DNA from: CAMLJR01 sp964500675
GTDB lineage: Bacteria; Pseudomonadota; Gammaproteobacteria; Pseudomonadales; CAMLJR01
NCBI GenBank assembly: GCA_964500675.1
Contig: CAZCNY010000003.1
Span: 186,001 to 250,000, forward strand
Direction of reading: 5' to 3'
DNA: 64,000 nt
In this document: positions 8,960 to 17,254 of the stretch, in pieces
How the letters are laid out: each line of letters opens with the position of its first letter
How positions within the stretch are numbered: position 1 is the stretch's first letter
Program-made: the position numbers and the translations under genes
Notes under the pieces: model-generated
The model's input: the letters and a program-made list of their open reading frames with translations, nothing else
What the model was told of the DNA's origin: nothing
Database searches by the model: none

Positions 8960-9934
8960 TCAGTGAGCGCTCGATAGCAGCCGCTTGTCGCGCGTCAATT
9001 CGTAACTCGTTAAATCGGAGGCGAGCAATAAATTGCCGCTGTAATAGTTTTTCGCTTCCGCGAATAAATCATCGAGACTGTGTTCGCCGCTTGTGCTTAC
9101 GCGCCGATAGCGTTGGCTGAAATGTGTCAGCACGAGATGAGGCAATTGCGCCGCCTGCGCCGTTTTGGCGACTTGTGCCGGTGTGCTGTGTTGGTAGCGC
9201 GGCCCTACTTTGGCGAGCACATCTTCGGTGAAGGTGGCTTCGTGGATCAGTACATCGCAATCGCGCAGCGCGGGAAGCAACAGGTCCGGTTGATCGTTGT
9301 CGCCGCCGACGACGATACGGCGCGGTGCGCGCGGCGGATGACAGACCTGCTCAGGCGCGATATGGCGACCGTCGGCTAATTGCACGCTGCGATCTTGTTG
9401 CAATTCGCCCCACAACACGCCGCGCGGTACATCGAGCGCCGCTAACTTTTTCGGGTCGAGCAAGCGCTCGTTCACCTGCTCGACGAAGCGATAAGCGTAG
9501 CTCGGCACACGGTGTGACAGCGCAATACTGTCGACGCGGACGGCGCCATCGTCGAAATAAAAACCCGGTTCGTCGCTGCGCGAAAAATGCAAATCGAAAT
9601 TGAGGCTGGTTAAATCGGTATAGCGCCGCACGGCATCGATATATTCGTGAATGCCGGCCGGTGCGCAAATCGTCAGGGGGGCTTTGCGGCCGCCCATCTG
9701 CGCGCTCGCGATAAGACCGGGCAGGCCGTAGCAGTGATCGCCATGAATATGCGTAATAAAGATTGCGCGCAACTTAGCCGCCGAATAATGTGTATGCAAC
9801 AGACGATGCTGCGTGCCCTCGCCGCAGTCGACCAGATACCATTCGCGCTGTTGCTCGGGTGCGAGTGCGAGCGCGGTGACATTGCGCTCTTTGGTGGGAA
9901 GGCCGGCGGAGGTGCCGAGAAACGTGAAGCGCAT
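8960..9934 (-). CDS. rnz: ribonuclease Z / MBL-fold hydrolase
   Basis: Metallo-beta-lactamase-fold endonuclease that processes tRNA 3' ends (ElaC family), 324 residues. The N-terminal MRFTFLGTSAGLPTKERN is the family hallmark. The zinc motif ITHIHGDHCYGLPGL is near residue 62-75. Later ligands appear as IHEATF (Asp/His region) and LTHFSQRY. The length matches the family (305-330). The start at 9934 gives the canonical N-terminus. A phosphodiesterase activity has been shown for some ElaC proteins, so the exact substrate is a family inference. Confidence 0.93.
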   Translation of the reverse strand: MRFTFLGTSAGLPTKERNVTALALAPEQQREWYLVDCGEGTQHRLLHTHYSAAKLRAIFITHIHGDHCYGLPGLIASAQMGGRKAPLTICAPAGIHEYIDAVRRYTDLTSLNFDLHFSRSDEPGFYFDDGAVRVDSIALSHRVPSYAYRFVEQVNERLLDPKKLAALDVPRGVLWGELQQDRSVQLADGRHIAPEQVCHPPRAPRRIVVGGDNDQPDLLLPALRDCDVLIHEATFTEDVLAKVGPRYQHSTPAQVAKTAQAAQLPHLVLTHFSQRYRRVSTSGEHSLDDLFAEAKNYYSGNLLLASDLTSYELTRDKRLLSSAH

Positions 9935-10145
9935 CGGTGCTCGCCACAGTCATTGTCATGCGGCCCATCTTAGCATGTGAGGACACAGGCACTGGGGATG
10001 TCGCGGCAGTGCGGTTTGGTCGCATTAAAATCGACCGCTATCAGGGTTTCCATCAAGAGCTGCGCAAAACGGCCGATAACTGTTCAGCACGACGTAAGTC
10101 GAGCGGCGGCGAGCAAGAATGACAAGATAGATAAAGGTGAGTGTT

Positions 10146-11243
10146 ATGTGGGGTCGCAAACAAAAAATCGTCGAGCTTGAGCGACAAATACAAAACCTGC
10201 AGCGCGAAAACGCAACACTTCAGCAGCGCTGCGACGATCTCCAGCAGCGCAGCGCGACGCTGGAGGCCGAGCACAACGCTGCGGAGCACCGCCGTGCCGC
10301 GCATCAGGGCATCAACACGCTGTATCTCAGCGCCGGGGCCGCGCTGGAAAATATTCGCGAGGCGCTGGTGGATAGTTCCGACCGGCTGTCTGCGGAACGC
10401 GAGCAGATTGACGGCGTGTCTTCCGTGTTTTCCGATAGCACGCAAATTCTCGACAGTATTCGCAGCGAGCTTGCCAGTATCGAGCAAAAAGCGCGTAGCA
10501 GCTGCGACAACATCGATCGATTAAAAGCGCTGGCGAACGACATCGTCAATTTCGTGCAGGTGATCGGCACAATTTCCGAACAGACCAATTTGCTTGCGCT
10601 CAATGCGGCGATAGAGGCTGCGCGCGCGGGCGATCAAGGGCGCGGTTTCGCCGTGGTTGCCGACGAGGTGCGCGCATTAGCGCAACGCGCGAGCGGGGCG
10701 GCTGCGGAGGTTGGCGCTTTGGTCGACAATATCGGCAATGAAACGCGGGCGGCCGATTTGCAAATTCAAGAGGTCTCACAGGATTGCGGGCGTATCGCGC
10801 AGTCGACCGATCGCATCGTCGAGACGGTCAATCGTGCGCTGGAAATGGCGGCGCAAATGCGCGGTGTGATCAATGCCTCCGCCGATAATAGCTTTATTCA
10901 AATGGCCAAGATGGATCACGTGGTATGGAAGATACAGGCCTATCGCGCAATTCTCGCCGACAAGACCATCAATCCCGATGATTTGGCTGACGATCGTAGC
11001 TGTCGCTTGGGCAGTTGGTACAATAGCGCCGATACCGACGAGCGTTTCGGACGCTCTCCCAATTTTCGTGAACTGCAGGCACCGCATCGGCAATTACATA
11101 GCGCAGGGCGAGAAGCGATTCGCTTGCATCGCAGCGGGGCATTGCATGAGAGTCTGGCTGCGTTCAAGCAAATGGAGCAGTCGTCCGAGCGCGTGATGCA
11201 GATACTCGATCGTCTTGCGCGTGAAATGGCGGAGCGTCATTAA
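10146..11243 (+). CDS. soluble methyl-accepting chemotaxis protein with CZB zinc domain
   Basis: Cytoplasmic chemoreceptor of 365 residues without membrane segments. Residues ~8-60 are a coiled coil (VELERQIQNLQRENATLQQR). The signalling hairpin tip is at ~135-175 (ISEQTNLLALNAAIEAARAG, then FAVVADEVRALAQRA). The C-terminus is a chemoreceptor zinc-binding domain with its His/Cys set: DHVVWKIQAYRAI, DRSCRLGSWY, HRQLHSAGREAI and a later His. The CxLGxWY motif is diagnostic. ATG 10146 is chosen because AAGGTGA (10134-10140) lies five bases ahead; GTG codons slightly upstream overlap that site. CZB receptors sense zinc or redox conditions such as hypochlorite in known cases. No che genes lie nearby. 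Confidence 0.9.
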   Translation: MWGRKQKIVELERQIQNLQRENATLQQRCDDLQQRSATLEAEHNAAEHRRAAHQGINTLYLSAGAALENIREALVDSSDRLSAEREQIDGVSSVFSDSTQILDSIRSELASIEQKARSSCDNIDRLKALANDIVNFVQVIGTISEQTNLLALNAAIEAARAGDQGRGFAVVADEVRALAQRASGAAAEVGALVDNIGNETRAADLQIQEVSQDCGRIAQSTDRIVETVNRALEMAAQMRGVINASADNSFIQMAKMDHVVWKIQAYRAILADKTINPDDLADDRSCRLGSWYNSADTDERFGRSPNFRELQAPHRQLHSAGREAIRLHRSGALHESLAAFKQMEQSSERVMQILDRLAREMAERH

Positions 11244-11285
11244 CGAACTGCCCGAATCCCGCTAACGATTGAGGATCACTTGCGA

Positions 11286-11897
11286 ATGCGCAAATTGTGG
11301 CAATGGCTGACAGGTCAAACGCTGCGGGGCCTGTTGTTACTCATCCCGCTGGTGGTGACGCTGGAATTTATTTTTTGGCTGAGCCGCACCATCGAAACCT
11401 CTTTAAAACCAGTATTCGAACTATTGCTGCCCAACGGTTGGTACGTTCCTGGCTTGGCGCTGGTGTTGTTTCTTGTCACCGCGTTCATTCTCGGTTTGAT
11501 GACGCGACATGTCTTGTTGCGCAAGTCGCTCGAAATCACCGAGCGTTGGATGACGAAATTACCCGTCGTCGGCAGTATTTATCCCGTAGTCCGGCAGGTC
11601 ACGGATTTGCTTTCCGGCAAGGGCAGCAACCAGGGCGGCAGTGTAGTGCTCGTAACCTTACCCGATGCCGATACCCGGTTAATCGGTATCGTGACACGCC
11701 CTGCGGAAAGTCAGCGGCAAAGCTGGTTGCCACCCGATTGCGAAATGGTGTTTGTGCCGATGAGCTACCAGATGGGTGGTTTTACATTGATTTTGCCGCG
11801 TACCCAGTTGCAACCTTTGAACATGAAACCTGGCGAGGCGCTGCAGATGATTATCATGGGCGGTATCGTGCAACCGAAATCCCCACGCCCCGATTAG
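11286..11897 (+). CDS. DUF502 family membrane protein
   Basis: About 203 residues with two membrane segments near 13-35 (GLLLLIPLVVTLEFIFWLS) and 52-75 (VPGLALVLFLVTAFILGLM), followed by a soluble C-terminal region. The motif PVVGSIYPVVRQVTDLL and the later VFVPMSYQMGGFTLILP are typical of DUF502. The family is a conserved inner-membrane protein of unknown function. ATG 11286 is chosen; a TTG two codons upstream (11280) is the alternative, with GAGGA at 11271-11275 able to serve either. It starts 42 bases after the chemoreceptor stop, so the two may share a transcript. Confidence 0.85.
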   Translation: MRKLWQWLTGQTLRGLLLLIPLVVTLEFIFWLSRTIETSLKPVFELLLPNGWYVPGLALVLFLVTAFILGLMTRHVLLRKSLEITERWMTKLPVVGSIYPVVRQVTDLLSGKGSNQGGSVVLVTLPDADTRLIGIVTRPAESQRQSWLPPDCEMVFVPMSYQMGGFTLILPRTQLQPLNMKPGEALQMIIMGGIVQPKSPRPD

Positions 11898-12135
11898 TCA
11901 AACGTCATAAAAGTAAAACCTGCTGAGACAGTTTAGTAATTTTTATAACTACTTAAATAATAATGCCTAAGCGGCTGACTCAAAAACTTATTACAAAATA
12001 GTCTCAGAGGAAAAGCGATTCTTTGAGGCAACTTAGTTACTGTGCCACTGTCGGAAGCGTTTACAGAACGCCTGCTTCATTTGACGGCAAAAATTGCGGT
12101 AAGTCTTACAACACATTGCAAGGGAGGGATAAGCG

Positions 12136-12711
12136 ATGCCCAACCTGCTGCTTGTTGATTATCTGCAGCGTAGTCGTGCGCAATTTAATTTATTGAATGT
12201 GCCTGTGGCGTGCACTGCGCAGGAAAGTGCGCGTCTGGCCCGTATTCCGCCGCGTCGTTTCACCAAAGTGGTTATGGCGCGTGCCGATTCTGAATTGGTC
12301 ATGGTGGTGATGCCGGCACACTATTACCTGGTGCCGCTGGTTTTGCGCGAGGTGCTTAAGGTAGAGCGTGTTGAATTAGCCGCCGAGCGCGATTTTCAAC
12401 GTCGATTCCCGCGCTGTGAGATTGGTGCCATGCCGCCGTTTGGGCATCTCTTCGGTTTGCGTGCATTTTCTGTGAAGGGGCTCGAGGAGTTCGGCGATAT
12501 ATTTTTTAAAGCGGGCACACACGGCGAAATATTGCGCATGCCATTCTTTGAATTTCAACGTTTGGCACATCTGGAGCCGGTGGAGAGAGGGGCTTCTGTG
12601 CGATTGCGCAATCCGATGCACACGCATTTGCAACGCTTGCTAAAGTTGGCTCGTCAACAGGCAACGCCGGCGCGCGCTCCGTTGCTGAGTTCGCTGACGC
12701 AATCGTCATAG
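12136..12711 (+). CDS. YbaK/ProX-type aminoacyl-tRNA editing domain protein
   Basis: 191-residue protein resembling the YbaK/prolyl-tRNA editing fold. It has a Lys-containing strand (RFTKVVMARADSELVMVVMPAHYYL), a Glu/Asp-rich middle, and the glycine-rich stretch CEIGAMPPFGHLFGL, the family's substrate-pocket loop. Such proteins deacylate mischarged tRNA, or act on unknown substrates. The ATG follows AAGGGAGGG at 12119-12127, a strong ribosome site. The 238-base gap before it is A+T-rich and holds no gene. It is convergent with fbp. Confidence 0.75.
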   Translation: MPNLLLVDYLQRSRAQFNLLNVPVACTAQESARLARIPPRRFTKVVMARADSELVMVVMPAHYYLVPLVLREVLKVERVELAAERDFQRRFPRCEIGAMPPFGHLFGLRAFSVKGLEEFGDIFFKAGTHGEILRMPFFEFQRLAHLEPVERGASVRLRNPMHTHLQRLLKLARQQATPARAPLLSSLTQSS

Positions 12712-12739
12712 ATATTTTTATCTCTCCTTTAAGTGCGCT

Positions 12740-13714
12740 CTATTTGTGCTGCCGATGGTAATCGAGACAGGCGAGTACCTCGGAAGCAGAGCCGAGAATC
12801 ACCGGGACGCGCTGGTGAATACTTAGAGGCTGAATATCAAGAATTTTTTCACTGTCGGTCCACGCTTCGCCGCCGGCCTTCTCGATGAGCAACGCCATCG
12901 GATTCGCTTCGTACATCAATCGCAACTTGCCCGGTTTGTCTGGTTCGCGTCGATCCCACGGGTAGGCGAAGAGCCCGCCACGGCAAAGAATTCGATGCAC
13001 ATCTGCCACCATGGCGGCCACCCAGCGCATGTTGAAATTTTTATTGCGGGGGCCGTCCTTGCCAATCAATAGATGCGATATGTAATGGCGCATCGGTTCC
13101 GCCCAAAAACGTTGATTGGACATATTGATGGCGAATTCATGTGTTTCGTGATCAACCGAAACGCGCGCCACCGTCAGCAAAAACTCGCCCGCATGTTGAT
13201 CGAGCGTATACATTTGCACACCCTGGCCAGCGGTGAGCACGAGCATTACCGATGGACCGTAGAGCACGTAGCCGGCGGCCACCTGTTGCCGGCCCGGGCG
13301 CAAAAAATCCGCCTCGATGACGGGCGTGGCGCCGGGTACTTCATAAATCGAAAAAATCGTACCCACCATGCTATTGATATCGATATTCGATGAGCCATCG
13401 AGTGGATCGAACGCCACCAAGTAGCGGCCGTCGGCATTGGCGGCAACGATGGTCTCCTCTTCTTCCGACGCGAGTGCGCGCACGGTCGGTTCTGCTTGCA
13501 GCAGCGCTTTTAAAATGTCGTTGGCGATAACATCGAGCTTTTTCTGCTGTTCACCCTGGACATTTTCAGCGCCGGCCGCACCCAGCACTCCGGCCAGTGC
13601 GCCGCGGCTGATCTGGCGCGCGATATCGCGGCAGCCGTCGGCGATGGCTGTCAGCACCGCGATCAGGGCTGGCTGTAGCGATTGACTTTGGAGCACTTGC
13701 GGTAGGCGTTGCAT
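12740..13714 (-). CDS. fbp: fructose-1,6-bisphosphatase class I
   Basis: Gluconeogenic phosphatase converting fructose-1,6-bisphosphate to fructose-6-phosphate. It shows the metal-site motif FDPLDGSSNIDINSMVGTIF near residue 105-125, preceded by ALASEEEE, the first metal-ligand cluster. It then has the substrate-binding region GGLFAYPWDRREP and the late EKAGGEAWTD stretch. About 324 residues, family length. The start is taken at ATG 13714 with GAGG six bases ahead; ATG 13726 would add MRLR. It lies convergent to the YbaK-like gene with only 28 bases between stops. Confidence 0.93.
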   Translation of the reverse strand: MQRLPQVLQSQSLQPALIAVLTAIADGCRDIARQISRGALAGVLGAAGAENVQGEQQKKLDVIANDILKALLQAEPTVRALASEEEETIVAANADGRYLVAFDPLDGSSNIDINSMVGTIFSIYEVPGATPVIEADFLRPGRQQVAAGYVLYGPSVMLVLTAGQGVQMYTLDQHAGEFLLTVARVSVDHETHEFAINMSNQRFWAEPMRHYISHLLIGKDGPRNKNFNMRWVAAMVADVHRILCRGGLFAYPWDRREPDKPGKLRLMYEANPMALLIEKAGGEAWTDSEKILDIQPLSIHQRVPVILGSASEVLACLDYHRQHK

Positions 13715-14351
13715 GCGGAGCCTCATGCCGGATTTTACAAGGATATCGGGGAGCGGGCGGGATTATGCCATCGCAATGTCGCGCTGTCAGTAAAGCGCGA
13801 ATACAATCGCAGTCGATTGCCATGCGCACTTTCCGCAATACAGAAATATTTTTAGATTATTTTTTTTGCGCCTTTTTAAAAAACTTTCCGTTCTCGCATA
13901 TCGGCGCTGTGCCGGACGCCTGACGCTAACGGCAAGGGCGCAATTCACTTTCGTAACTAATGATCTCACCAGCAATTTTTAGGAGCGAGCTGTGCTTGGC
14001 GGCACGGCGCGAAGGGTGTTCGAGAGGCTGGAAGCAGTAATCGCATTTTGTATTATCTCGCCAGATAATTTTCTTCAGCGACAAAAATCTGGCTGTTGTG
14101 AAACGAGCGTTGCTGATCGCAGCGAGCGTGCCGATGACTTGGCGCTATTGTGTCGAGCGCTGCATGGTCCAGGTATTTTCAGTCAAAAATATATCGCGTA
14201 AATCCGTGTATTTTTGTAGATATAGTAAAAGTGTTAGATAGGTTTTTGGGGTCAGGTTTTTCTATGTGACGGCGATCGCAATCGGACCTTGATCGACAGC
14301 AAAACGCTGTCTAGATTGACTGACAAGGCTTGTGCAATGGAGGACGCAATC
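13715..14351. other. intergenic gap, no supported gene
   Basis: About 640 bases between the divergent fbp and MORN genes. The stretch 13830-13885 is A+T-rich and probably holds the fbp promoter. A 69-codon reading from GTG 13992 with an AGGAG-like sequence in front has no recognisable family pattern, so it is not called. The stretch TTTTTGTAGATATAGTAAAAG near 14211-14231 could be promoter for the MORN gene. Confidence 0.5.
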
Positions 14352-14864
14352 ATGCGCTATCTCATTCCCGTACTGTGTTTCGTGGCATCCGCGGCCAACG
14401 CGGTTGATATTGCCAGCACGACCACTGAGCGAAGCTTATGCAAGGTCATCGTTAACAATGTCGGTGATTTGATGCCCGCAGGTGCCTATCAGGGGCAGTG
14501 CTCGAACGGCAAACCTGACGGAATGGGTCAAGTTATTTTTAACAACGGCGATCGCTTTGCCGGCACATTCAAAAATGGACGCATCGACGGCAGCGGCACA
14601 TGGACAAGCGGCTCGAGCGGCAATTCGTACAGCGGCAGCTGGCGTGGCGGCAAGCGCGATGGTGTTGGCACCTACAACTGGGCGCGCAGTAACCAGCAGT
14701 ATGTCGGTGCGTGGGTCGATGACAAGCGTCAGGGACAGGGCACCTTGACATGGGGAAACGGCAATCGCTTTGAAGGTGAGTTTCGCAACAATCAGCAATA
14801 CAACGGCACGCTGTATAGCGCCGACGGTACAACGCATACGTGTTACATGGGATCTTGCCGTTAG
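14352..14864 (+). CDS. secreted MORN-repeat protein
   Basis: 170 residues with a signal peptide (MRYLIPVLCFVASAANA, cleavage near residue 17) and about five MORN repeats. These include YQGQCSNGKPDGMGQVIF, FAGTFKNGRIDGSGTW, YSGSWRGGKRDGVGTYNW, YVGAWVDDKRQGQGTLTW and FEGEFRNNQQYNGTLY. MORN repeats form beta-hairpin surfaces in periplasmic or outer-membrane-linked proteins; the partner is unknown. The ATG at 14352 with GGAGG at 14339-14343 is preferred over a further upstream in-frame start that would put extra residues before the signal peptide. Cysteines near both ends (CKV, CSNG, CYMGSC) may form disulfides. Confidence 0.85.
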   Translation: MRYLIPVLCFVASAANAVDIASTTTERSLCKVIVNNVGDLMPAGAYQGQCSNGKPDGMGQVIFNNGDRFAGTFKNGRIDGSGTWTSGSSGNSYSGSWRGGKRDGVGTYNWARSNQQYVGAWVDDKRQGQGTLTWGNGNRFEGEFRNNQQYNGTLYSADGTTHTCYMGSCR

Positions 14865-14892
14865 GCAATCCCTTTCAGGCTCTCGCCCGAGA

Positions 14893-14925
14893 ACCTCCCA
14901 GTTGTGTGGTTAGTTGTTGGGAGGT
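14893..14925. other. hairpin after MORN gene
   Basis: ACCTCCCA (14893-14900) pairs perfectly with TGGGAGGT (14918-14925) around a 17-base loop. It is followed by a short CCCTG/CAGGG hairpin at 14931-14944. No T-run follows either, so they are structured RNA or parts of a composite terminator region rather than terminators themselves. Confidence 0.5.
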
Positions 14926-14946
14926 ATTTACCCTGAGCACAGGGTG

Positions 14947-14987
14947 GCTCCTCTCCGCTGCGGTTAAGCGATAGAGGAGCTTTTTTT
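14947..14987 (+). terminator. rho-independent terminator of the MORN gene
   Basis: GCTCCTCT (14947-14954) pairs with AGAGGAGC (14973-14980), an eight-base stem, followed by seven T at 14981-14987. Confidence 0.85.
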
Positions 14988-15220
14988 ATTTTCGTTTTAT
15001 TTCATTTATTTCCTATCTCGCAGAAACAAATTTCGATACTGCGATTATTCACCCACGCAGGCCGCTATTTATCTGTCGACATATTATTTCTATAAACGTA
15101 GTTATTTGCCTGCACATGGTGCGCGATGATCGTGCAGTGCACCAAAATGTTATTCGAATTGACTGCTTATTCCCGCCAATACCGGCGTGTGGAACGATTT
15201 GCTCCGCGTTCGCGTGTGCG
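14988..15220. other. upstream region of nasT
   Basis: No coding sequence. Around 15112-15150 it contains TGCACATGGTGC and TGCACCAAAATG, the latter like one half of an NtrC site (GCAC-N7-GTGC type). An NtrC enhancer is only suggested, but the sigma54 promoter just downstream makes it worth noting. Confidence 0.35.
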
Positions 15221-15236
15221 TGGCCCTTCGCTTGCA
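15221..15236 (+). promoter_or_regulatory. sigma54 promoter of nasT
   Basis: TGGCCCTTCGCTTGCA matches the -24/-12 pattern TGGCAC-N5-TTGCA with the exact GG-N10-GC spacing. The predicted transcript start is near 15247, about 65 bases before the nasT start. Sigma54 with NtrC control is the known way for nitrogen limitation to switch on nitrate assimilation. Confidence 0.6.
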
Positions 15237-15313
15237 TGGCCCCTTTTCAAAGGGATATTGAATATCTCTGGTCTTAGGTAACTCGACGTCACGCTCTGTA
15301 GTTTGTGCACTCA

Positions 15314-15910
15314 ATGAACAAATCCAAATCGTCGCTAACCGTTATGCTCGTCGATGATCAACCGGCGCGTGCGGCTTTGCTTGAGCAAGCCTTGCTCGAT
15401 CATCGCTATCAGGTGATTGCGCGCTTGAGCAGTGCAGAGGGTCTGGCGGAACAAGTTGCGAAGCTGGAACCCGACGTCATCATCATCGATATCGAATCGC
15501 CCGATCGCGATACGCTTGAACACATGGCATCGCTGCATCGCGAAAATCCACATCCGGTGGTCATGTTTGCGGAGGAGGGTGATAGCAACTCCATCGAACG
15601 CGCGATGCGCGCCGGCGTTAGCGCGTATATCGTTGATGGACTCAATCCCGCGCGTGTAAAAACCATTGTCGATGTTGCCATCGCACGCTTTCGCGAATAC
15701 CAGGCGCTGCGCCGCGAATTGGAAGAGACTCGCACGCAATTAGCCGATCGCAAGCAAATCGATCGCGCCAAAGGCTTGCTGATGAAACACCGCAACCTCA
15801 ACGAAGAACAGGCTTACAACGCGATGCGCAAAATGGCGATGGATCGCAGTCAGCGGCTCGCCGAAGTGGCGAACAACATTATCGCCGTGATGGCGCTCTT
15901 GGATAGTTAA
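15314..15910 (+). CDS. nasT: ANTAR-domain antiterminator NasT
   Basis: 198-residue response-regulator-like RNA-binding protein. An N-terminal receiver-type domain covers ~10-125 (VMLVDDQPARAALLEQAL; DVIIIDIESPDRDTL). The C-terminal ANTAR domain covers ~140-195 (RKQIDRAKGLLMKHRNLNEE, then AYNAMRKMAMDRSQRLAEVA). In known NasST systems NasT binds the nitrate-operon leader RNA and prevents termination, unless held by NasS. Three matching leaders lie at 25050, 28693 and 33888. ATG 15314 is chosen; a GTG three codons earlier is possible. nasS follows 51 bases downstream. The order nasT-nasS is the reverse of nasS-nasT in Azotobacter, but the pairing is the same. Confidence 0.93.
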   Translation: MNKSKSSLTVMLVDDQPARAALLEQALLDHRYQVIARLSSAEGLAEQVAKLEPDVIIIDIESPDRDTLEHMASLHRENPHPVVMFAEEGDSNSIERAMRAGVSAYIVDGLNPARVKTIVDVAIARFREYQALRRELEETRTQLADRKQIDRAKGLLMKHRNLNEEQAYNAMRKMAMDRSQRLAEVANNIIAVMALLDS

Positions 15911-15961
15911 GCTCAAGAGCGCTAGCTCGCGTAAAGAACTGGGTGGCTGAGGCGGAGAGAG

Positions 15962-17155
15962 ATGACATTGGAAAAAACAGTATTGCGTCTGGGCTACATT
16001 CCATTGATCGATTGTCTGCCGTTGGTGGTGGCGCAGGAGCGCGGAATATTCGCCGCGCATGGCCTCTCGGTGGAATTGAGTTGCGAAGCATCTTGGGCGA
16101 ACATCCGCGATAAATTGATTGTCGGGCATCTCGATGGCGCGCAAATGCTGGCGCCGATGCTGCTTGCGGCGAGCCTTGGCGTCGGCGGTTTGCGCAAGCC
16201 CATGCTCACCGCATTTTCGCTCGGTCTCAACGGCAACGCGATCACCGTTTCGAATCGCTTGTTCAATGCGCTGCGCGAAAAAGCGCGGGGCGATTCGGCG
16301 CTCGCTACGGCGCAGGCTCTCGCCGCTGTGGTGCAAGCGCGCAATGTGGCGAAGCAAGATGCGCTCGTGCTCGCTACCGTATTTCCATTTTCAAGCCACA
16401 ATTATTTATTGCGTTATTGGTTGTCGGCGGCCGGTATCGATCCGCGTCGCGATGTCAAACTCGTGGCGTTGCCGCCGCAGCAAATGGTCGATAATTTACG
16501 CCTCGAACATATCGATGGTTTCTGCGTCGGCGAGCCGTGGAATAGTTGCGCGGTGGCGATGGGACTCGGTAAATGCCTCGTCACCGGTTACGAAATTTGG
16601 CAGAACGGTCCCGAAAAAGTTTTCGGCGTCACCGAGCAGTGGCAACAGCAACATCCCGGTACACATGCCGCCGTGTTGCGGGCGCTCGACGCCGCCGCGG
16701 CATGGATTGAAAACAATCGCATCGAAGCCTTGCATATTCTCGATCGCGGCCACTATCTCGACGTGCCGCTCGAATGGCTCGCGCAATCGCTGAGCGGCGA
16801 TCTGCGCGTCGGTCTCGCGCAAAGCAAACGCAGCGCTGATTATTTTCATGTTTTTCATCGCCATCAGGCGAATTTTCCGTGGCGCTCGCAGGCGCAGTGG
16901 TTTCTGCAACAGATGCAGCGCTGGCAACAGGTGCAGGGTGAAATCGATGCCGTCGCCGTGGCAACGCGCGTGTATCGAACCGATGTATATCGCGAGATAT
17001 TCAGCGCCACGCATAATTTACCGTGCAGTGACATCAAGTCCGAGGGTAAACACGCAACTAATTGGACGATGCCAGGAACGCGCGGCGATGTGGAGCTCGG
17101 CCCCGATGTATTTATCGACGGCGCAATTTTTGAAAGTGCTCCGGTCGCCAAATAA
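15962..17155 (+). CDS. nasS: nitrate sensor NasS
   Basis: 397-residue NrtA/NasF-like periplasmic-binding fold without a signal peptide, hence cytoplasmic. It begins EKTVLRLGYIPLIDCLPLVV and goes on with the nitrate-site type motifs GHLDGAQMLAPM, FPFSSHNYLLRYWL and GFCVGEPWNS. Such proteins bind nitrate or nitrite and release NasT, which then acts on leader RNA. The ATG at 15962 has GGCGGAGAGAG directly ahead. It shares motifs with the true transport protein NrtA at 28845 (GEPWN, THNYYLRYWL), which instead has a signal sequence. That difference supports the sensor call. Confidence 0.92.
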   Translation: MTLEKTVLRLGYIPLIDCLPLVVAQERGIFAAHGLSVELSCEASWANIRDKLIVGHLDGAQMLAPMLLAASLGVGGLRKPMLTAFSLGLNGNAITVSNRLFNALREKARGDSALATAQALAAVVQARNVAKQDALVLATVFPFSSHNYLLRYWLSAAGIDPRRDVKLVALPPQQMVDNLRLEHIDGFCVGEPWNSCAVAMGLGKCLVTGYEIWQNGPEKVFGVTEQWQQQHPGTHAAVLRALDAAAAWIENNRIEALHILDRGHYLDVPLEWLAQSLSGDLRVGLAQSKRSADYFHVFHRHQANFPWRSQAQWFLQQMQRWQQVQGEIDAVAVATRVYRTDVYREIFSATHNLPCSDIKSEGKHATNWTMPGTRGDVELGPDVFIDGAIFESAPVAK

Positions 17156-17254
17156 CGCGATGCGTTTTGCTGACATTTAGCGCGTTGCACGATAATACGA
17201 GCGTTGCGCTAAGATGGCCGTATCGGCTGCGATTGCAGCGTCAGGATCGCCATC

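Noticed and set aside
13992..14201. 69-codon reading with an AGGAG-like site before GTG
   Set aside because: No family-like pattern, codon use unlike the neighbours and no supporting context.
15110..15155. NtrC enhancer sites ahead of nasT
   Set aside because: Half-site matches only; spacing not that of a proven dyad, so not called as a feature of its own.
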